NCBI GenBank assembly: GCA_905203475.1
Contig: CAJKWD010000041.1
Span: 1 to 7,959, forward strand
DNA from: an uncultured Acholeplasmataceae bacterium
GTDB taxonomy: Bacteria > Bacillota_I > Bacilli_A > RF39 > UBA660
Length of the DNA: 7,959 bases
Reading direction: 5' to 3'
In this document: positions 5,904 to 7,959 of the stretch, piece after piece
How the letters are laid out: every line of letters begins with the position of its first letter
How positions within the stretch are numbered: position 1 is the stretch's first letter
Program-made: the position numbers and the translations under genes
Notes under the pieces: generated by a model
Seen by the model: the letters and a program-made list of their open reading frames with translations, nothing else
Database searches by the model: none
What the model was told of the DNA's origin: nothing

Positions 5904-6606
5904 ATGATTGTTCCTCCACATTATTTGAATCGTTAAAAATAGTTTTTACCATTTCTTCTCGATCTCCAATTTGTTTGATTGTACCCTTTTCTAATAAGAT
6001 AATTTGATCGGCAATATTTAAAATACGCTCTTGGTGAGATATCACAAGTGTAATACCATTAGAAGTAGATTCTATTTCACGAAATACCTCTGTTAAGCTT
6101 TGGAAACTCCATAAGTCAATTCCTGCTTCTGGTTCATCGAAAATAGCTACATATGGATTACGGGCTAATACGGTAGCGATTTCTATTCTTTTCAATTCTC
6201 CCCCTGATAAAGAACGATTGATTTCACGTTTTAAATAATCTTTAGAAGAAATTCCTACTTTCTGCAAAAGACGTAGTGCATCCTCTTCATGAATCTCTAA
6301 TCCGACTGCTATCTTTAGTAAATCAAATACTGTAATACCTTTAAAAAGAACTGGTTGTTGAAAAGCAAAACCAAATCCTAATTTCGCACGTTCATCAACA
6401 GATAAATTTGTAATATCTTTTCCATCAAATATAATTTGACCAGAATCTGGTTTTTCAATTCCCATAATAATTTTAGCAAGTGTTGATTTTCCACTTCCAT
6501 TAGGACCAGTAATTACATAAAATTTATTCTTTTCTAAAACAAGATTTATATGATCTAAAATTTTCTTGTTTTCTCTTTCAAAACAAATATCTTTTAGTTC
6601 TAACAT
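5896..6606 (-). CDS. sufC: Fe-S cluster assembly ATPase SufC
   Basis: ABC-type ATPase subunit of the Suf scaffold; soluble, not a transporter. 236 residues, close to the family norm of about 250. Walker A GPNGSGKST is at 34-42, with Q-loop FAFQQP at 80-85, signature LSGGE at 133-137, Walker B VAIFDEPE at 153-160 with catalytic Glu158, D-loop AGID at 161-164 and H-loop His191. The sequence FDEPEAGIDLWS and the GGELKRIEIA context are typical of SufC rather than of import or export ABC proteins, and no membrane subunit is adjacent. It is first in an operon with the SufB-like partner (8-base overlap) and tetR. SD AAAGGA is seven bases before the ATG. Its promoter carries a large palindrome over the start site. 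Confidence 0.96.
   Translation of the reverse strand: MLELKDICFERENKKILDHINLVLEKNKFYVITGPNGSGKSTLAKIIMGIEKPDSGQIIFDGKDITNLSVDERAKLGFGFAFQQPVLFKGITVFDLLKIAVGLEIHEEDALRLLQKVGISSKDYLKREINRSLSGGELKRIEIATVLARNPYVAIFDEPEAGIDLWSFQSLTEVFREIESTSNGITLVISHQERILNIADQIILLEKGTIKQIGDREEMVKTIFNDSNNVEEQSYE
5913..5917 (-). promoter_or_regulatory. Shine-Dalgarno site deciding the sufB start
   Basis: GGAGG on the - strand, inside the last codons of sufC and nine bases before the ATG at 5903. The upstream in-frame ATG (5921) overlaps this site's 5' side and has no SD of its own. Confidence 0.8.
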
Positions 6607-6621
6607 AAGTATGTCCTTTCT

Positions 6622-6651
6622 AATAAATGTGAAATAAATTTCACATTTATT
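6622..6651. promoter_or_regulatory. Perfect 30-bp palindrome, probable operator of the suf operon
   Basis: Two perfect 14-base arms (AATAAATGTGAAAT at 6622-6635 and its complement at 6638-6651) flank the two bases AA. It begins three bases downstream of the -10 box and covers the predicted start site, an ideal place for a repressor. Its size suits TetR-type dimers or pairs of dimers, and the operon itself encodes a TetR protein. It has no T tract, so it is not a terminator. Transcribed from about 6647 it would also form a 5'-end stem-loop just before the sufC SD (6614-6619), which could affect mRNA stability or translation. The core TGTGA...TCACA recalls CRP-type sites, but the spacing is 8, not 6. 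Confidence 0.75.
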
Positions 6652-6653
6652 TT

Positions 6654-6682
6654 ATTATAACGATTATTTATGATTTCTGCAA
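6654..6682 (-). promoter_or_regulatory. Promoter of the sufC-sufB-tetR operon
   Basis: A perfect -10 TATAAT (6654-6659) is 17 bases from a -35-like TTGCAG (6677-6682). The start is predicted near 6647, inside the adjoining palindrome. A terminator separates this promoter from the dehydrogenase gene upstream. Confidence 0.75.
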
Positions 6683-6700
6683 CTATATTTTTATTATTTT

Positions 6701-6733
6701 AAATAAAAAAATTCTAATCAATGATTAGAATTT
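6701..6733 (-). terminator. Terminator of the zinc-dependent dehydrogenase gene
   Basis: A 10-bp stem (6709-6718 and 6724-6733, AAATTCTAAT/ATTAGAATTT) has a 5-base loop. On the - strand a T7 run ending in TATTT follows. The TAA stop codon (6732-6734) overlaps the start of the hairpin. Confidence 0.88.
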
Positions 6734-7757
6734 AAAGTTTTGGATCTACGAGTATTTTTACAGCTGCATCTTTTCCACTACTTAATCTTTCATATGCATT
6801 TTGTACTTGATCAAATGAAACAATGTCATCTACAAATTGCATAACTTCAATTTGCTTATTCGCAATCATCTCTATACAAGTTTCAAACTCATCTTTTGTA
6901 TAAGCAATTGCTCCTTGTACTGTTAATTCATTCATAACCGCAAGCACAGTTGGAACTGGAATAGCTGTTGTAGCAACACCCACTAAGACAACACAGCCCC
7001 CTGGTCTTACCATCATAAAAGCACTCGTAACAGCATTGGAATTTCCACAACATTCAATGACTGTATCGAATCCTTCTTTCGTATCTTGCATCACTTCTTG
7101 CACTAAATTTTGGTTTGTTGCATCGTAATATTTATCAGCAACACCTAATGTAATGGCTTTATTACCACGATGTGGATTTGTTTCACTGACTGCAACAAAA
7201 CGAGCTCCCTCTTTTTTTGCTAGCATCGCACATAATAATCCAATGATTCCTCCACCAACAACAAGTACTTTTTCTCCTAATTTAATATTTGCTAGATGAA
7301 CAGCATGTAAAGCAACTGCTGTTGGTTCTACCATTGCCATTTCATCTGGAGTTGCCTGACTAGGCACTTTTAATACCATATCTGGACGTACACAAATCTT
7401 TTTCGTCAGGGCCCCTGGTCTTGTAACCGCAAGCCCTACCGCATCACTCCAAGTTTGTTTACAATATTGTGGATTTCCGCTTTCACAAGCTTCACAATGA
7501 CCACATGGTGTAATTGGCAGTGCCGTAACAACATCCCCTACTTTTAAATCTTCACGACTTCCTGGATCTACAACAGTTCCACAAAATTCATGTCCCATAA
7601 CTAAACCTTTGGGATTTCCCGTTTCAAAATTATGTAAATCTGAACCACAAATACCTGATTTTAAAATTTCAATGACAACTTCCCCATTTTTAGATATTGG
7701 TTCTTCTATTTCTCTTACTTCTAATTTTTTCTTATCTACTAGCATAACTGCACGCAT
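6732..7757 (-). CDS. Zinc-dependent alcohol/polyol dehydrogenase (MDR family)
   Basis: Cytoplasmic oxidoreductase of the medium-chain dehydrogenase/reductase family, 341 residues, full length. Catalytic zinc ligands are Cys37 (in GICGSD), His56-Glu57 (GHEF) and Glu144. The structural zinc loop has Cys85, 88, 91 and 99. The Rossmann nucleotide-binding motif is VVGGGIIG around 167-173. Glu192 at the end of the second strand (AVSETN) favours NAD over NADP. The closest functional groups by overall pattern are butanediol, threonine, sorbitol and related secondary-alcohol or sugar-alcohol dehydrogenases. The substrate cannot be decided, and no pathway gene is adjacent. An SD (AGGTGA, six bases before ATG) supports the start. 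It is a single-gene unit with its own promoter and terminator. Confidence 0.94.
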   Translation of the reverse strand: MRAVMLVDKKKLEVREIEEPISKNGEVVIEILKSGICGSDLHNFETGNPKGLVMGHEFCGTVVDPGSREDLKVGDVVTALPITPCGHCEACESGNPQYCKQTWSDAVGLAVTRPGALTKKICVRPDMVLKVPSQATPDEMAMVEPTAVALHAVHLANIKLGEKVLVVGGGIIGLLCAMLAKKEGARFVAVSETNPHRGNKAITLGVADKYYDATNQNLVQEVMQDTKEGFDTVIECCGNSNAVTSAFMMVRPGGCVVLVGVATTAIPVPTVLAVMNELTVQGAIAYTKDEFETCIEMIANKQIEVMQFVDDIVSFDQVQNAYERLSSGKDAAVKILVDPKL

Positions 7758-7778
7758 ATCTTATCACCTCATATCTTC

Positions 7779-7787
7779 ATTTTAACA
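7779..7787 (-). promoter_or_regulatory. Promoter (-10 region) of the dehydrogenase gene
   Basis: The - strand reads TGTTAAAAT, an extended -10 with box TAAAAT at 7779-7784. No convincing -35 is visible at 16-18 bases. The start would be near 7772, giving a leader of about 15 bases that contains the SD. Confidence 0.5.
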
Positions 7788-7891
7788 CAATTTTTACTTG
7801 TTGAACTTTTCAATCTTGATACTTTACATATCATTGATAAATATATAATATATAAATTATCATTTTTTCTCTTCCCTTTTTTATTTTTTTA

Positions 7892-7900
7892 TGATATACT
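7892..7900 (+). promoter_or_regulatory. Promoter of the right-edge tRNA
   Basis: The + strand reads TGATATACT, an extended -10 with box TATACT (7895-7900), 19 bases before the tRNA. The -35 region is a pyrimidine-rich run without a clear hexamer. This unit is divergent from the dehydrogenase gene. The AT-rich 160 bases between them hold only these two promoters as far as I can see. Confidence 0.6.
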
Positions 7901-7919
7901 AATGAAGTAATTTGGAGAT

Positions 7920-7959
7920 GGGCTGTTAGCTCAGTTGGTAGAGCGCTTCGTTCGCATCG
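7920..7959 (+). tRNA. tRNA, anticodon CGC (probably Ala), 3' end outside the window
   Basis: The acceptor strand GGGCTGT (7920-7926) is followed by TA and a D-arm GCTC-AGTTGGTA-GAGC. The anticodon stem begins CTTCG, with loop TTCGCAT and the first bases (CG) of the return strand. U33 followed by CGC gives an anticodon reading GCG, so Ala. The G3-U70 identity pair cannot be checked because the 3' half is missing, so the amino acid is less certain than the presence of a tRNA. Confidence 0.8.

Noticed and set aside
5896..6606. SufC as the ATPase of an ABC transporter
   Set aside because: No permease or substrate-binding gene is adjacent, the signature region is SufC-like, and the partner gene is a SufB-type scaffold.
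6622..6651. Palindrome read as a terminator or CRP site
   Set aside because: No T tract follows on either strand and it lies downstream of a -10 box. The TGTGA/TCACA half-sites are 8 rather than 6 bases apart. A repressor operator explains it better.
7781..7845. Possible Rex-type (redox) operator in the dehydrogenase promoter (TTGTGTTAAAA, TTGAA-N3-TTCAA, TGATA-N7-TATCA)
   Set aside because: Only half-sites and short weak repeats are present; none gives a complete Rex palindrome, although Rex control of a dehydrogenase would make sense.

Overview
The window is a low-GC stretch (about 30% G+C by eye) from a member of the Bacillota. Its features fit a gut-type Erysipelotrichia or Clostridia relative: A/T-biased codons, Shine-Dalgarno sites of the GGAGG type, CCA-encoding tRNAs, TTG/TATAAT-like promoters and many U-tailed intrinsic terminators. 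UGG encodes Trp and UGA is used as a stop, so the genetic code is standard. The genus cannot be read from the sequence.

Layout. On the + strand, positions 1-149 hold the end of a tRNA cluster (tRNA-Asn, cut by the window edge, and tRNA-Glu), closed by a UUCG-loop terminator. Every protein gene lies on the - strand. In genome order these are: a ten-helix P-type ATPase (201-2555); two single-pass membrane-anchored proteins of uncertain function (2662-3411 and 3512-4294); a three-gene operon transcribed sufC (6606-5896) -> sufB-like (5903-4986) -> TetR-family regulator (4982-4347); and a zinc-dependent MDR alcohol/polyol dehydrogenase (7757-6732). The right edge enters another tRNA on the + strand (anticodon CGC, apparently Ala), with its own extended -10 promoter.

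The most interesting unit is the sufC-sufB-tetR operon. SufC (ABC ATPase) and one short SufB/SufD-type beta-helix protein form a two-component iron-sulfur scaffold of the minimal SUF-like type (SufBC, also called SMS/SmsCB), with no sufD, sufS or sufU beside it. The third gene is a TetR-family repressor whose C-terminal tail carries a C-X4-C-X2-C cluster. A perfect 30-bp palindrome (two 14-bp arms around a 2-bp centre) lies immediately downstream of the -10 box of the operon, over the predicted start site. I infer an autoregulated circuit in which the TetR protein controls Fe-S scaffold synthesis and may sense metal or Fe-S status through its cysteines. The sensing part is hypothesis.

The other - strand genes look like separate transcription units. 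Each ends in a hairpin whose 5' arm begins inside the last codons or the stop codon. This holds for all five - strand unit ends in the window.
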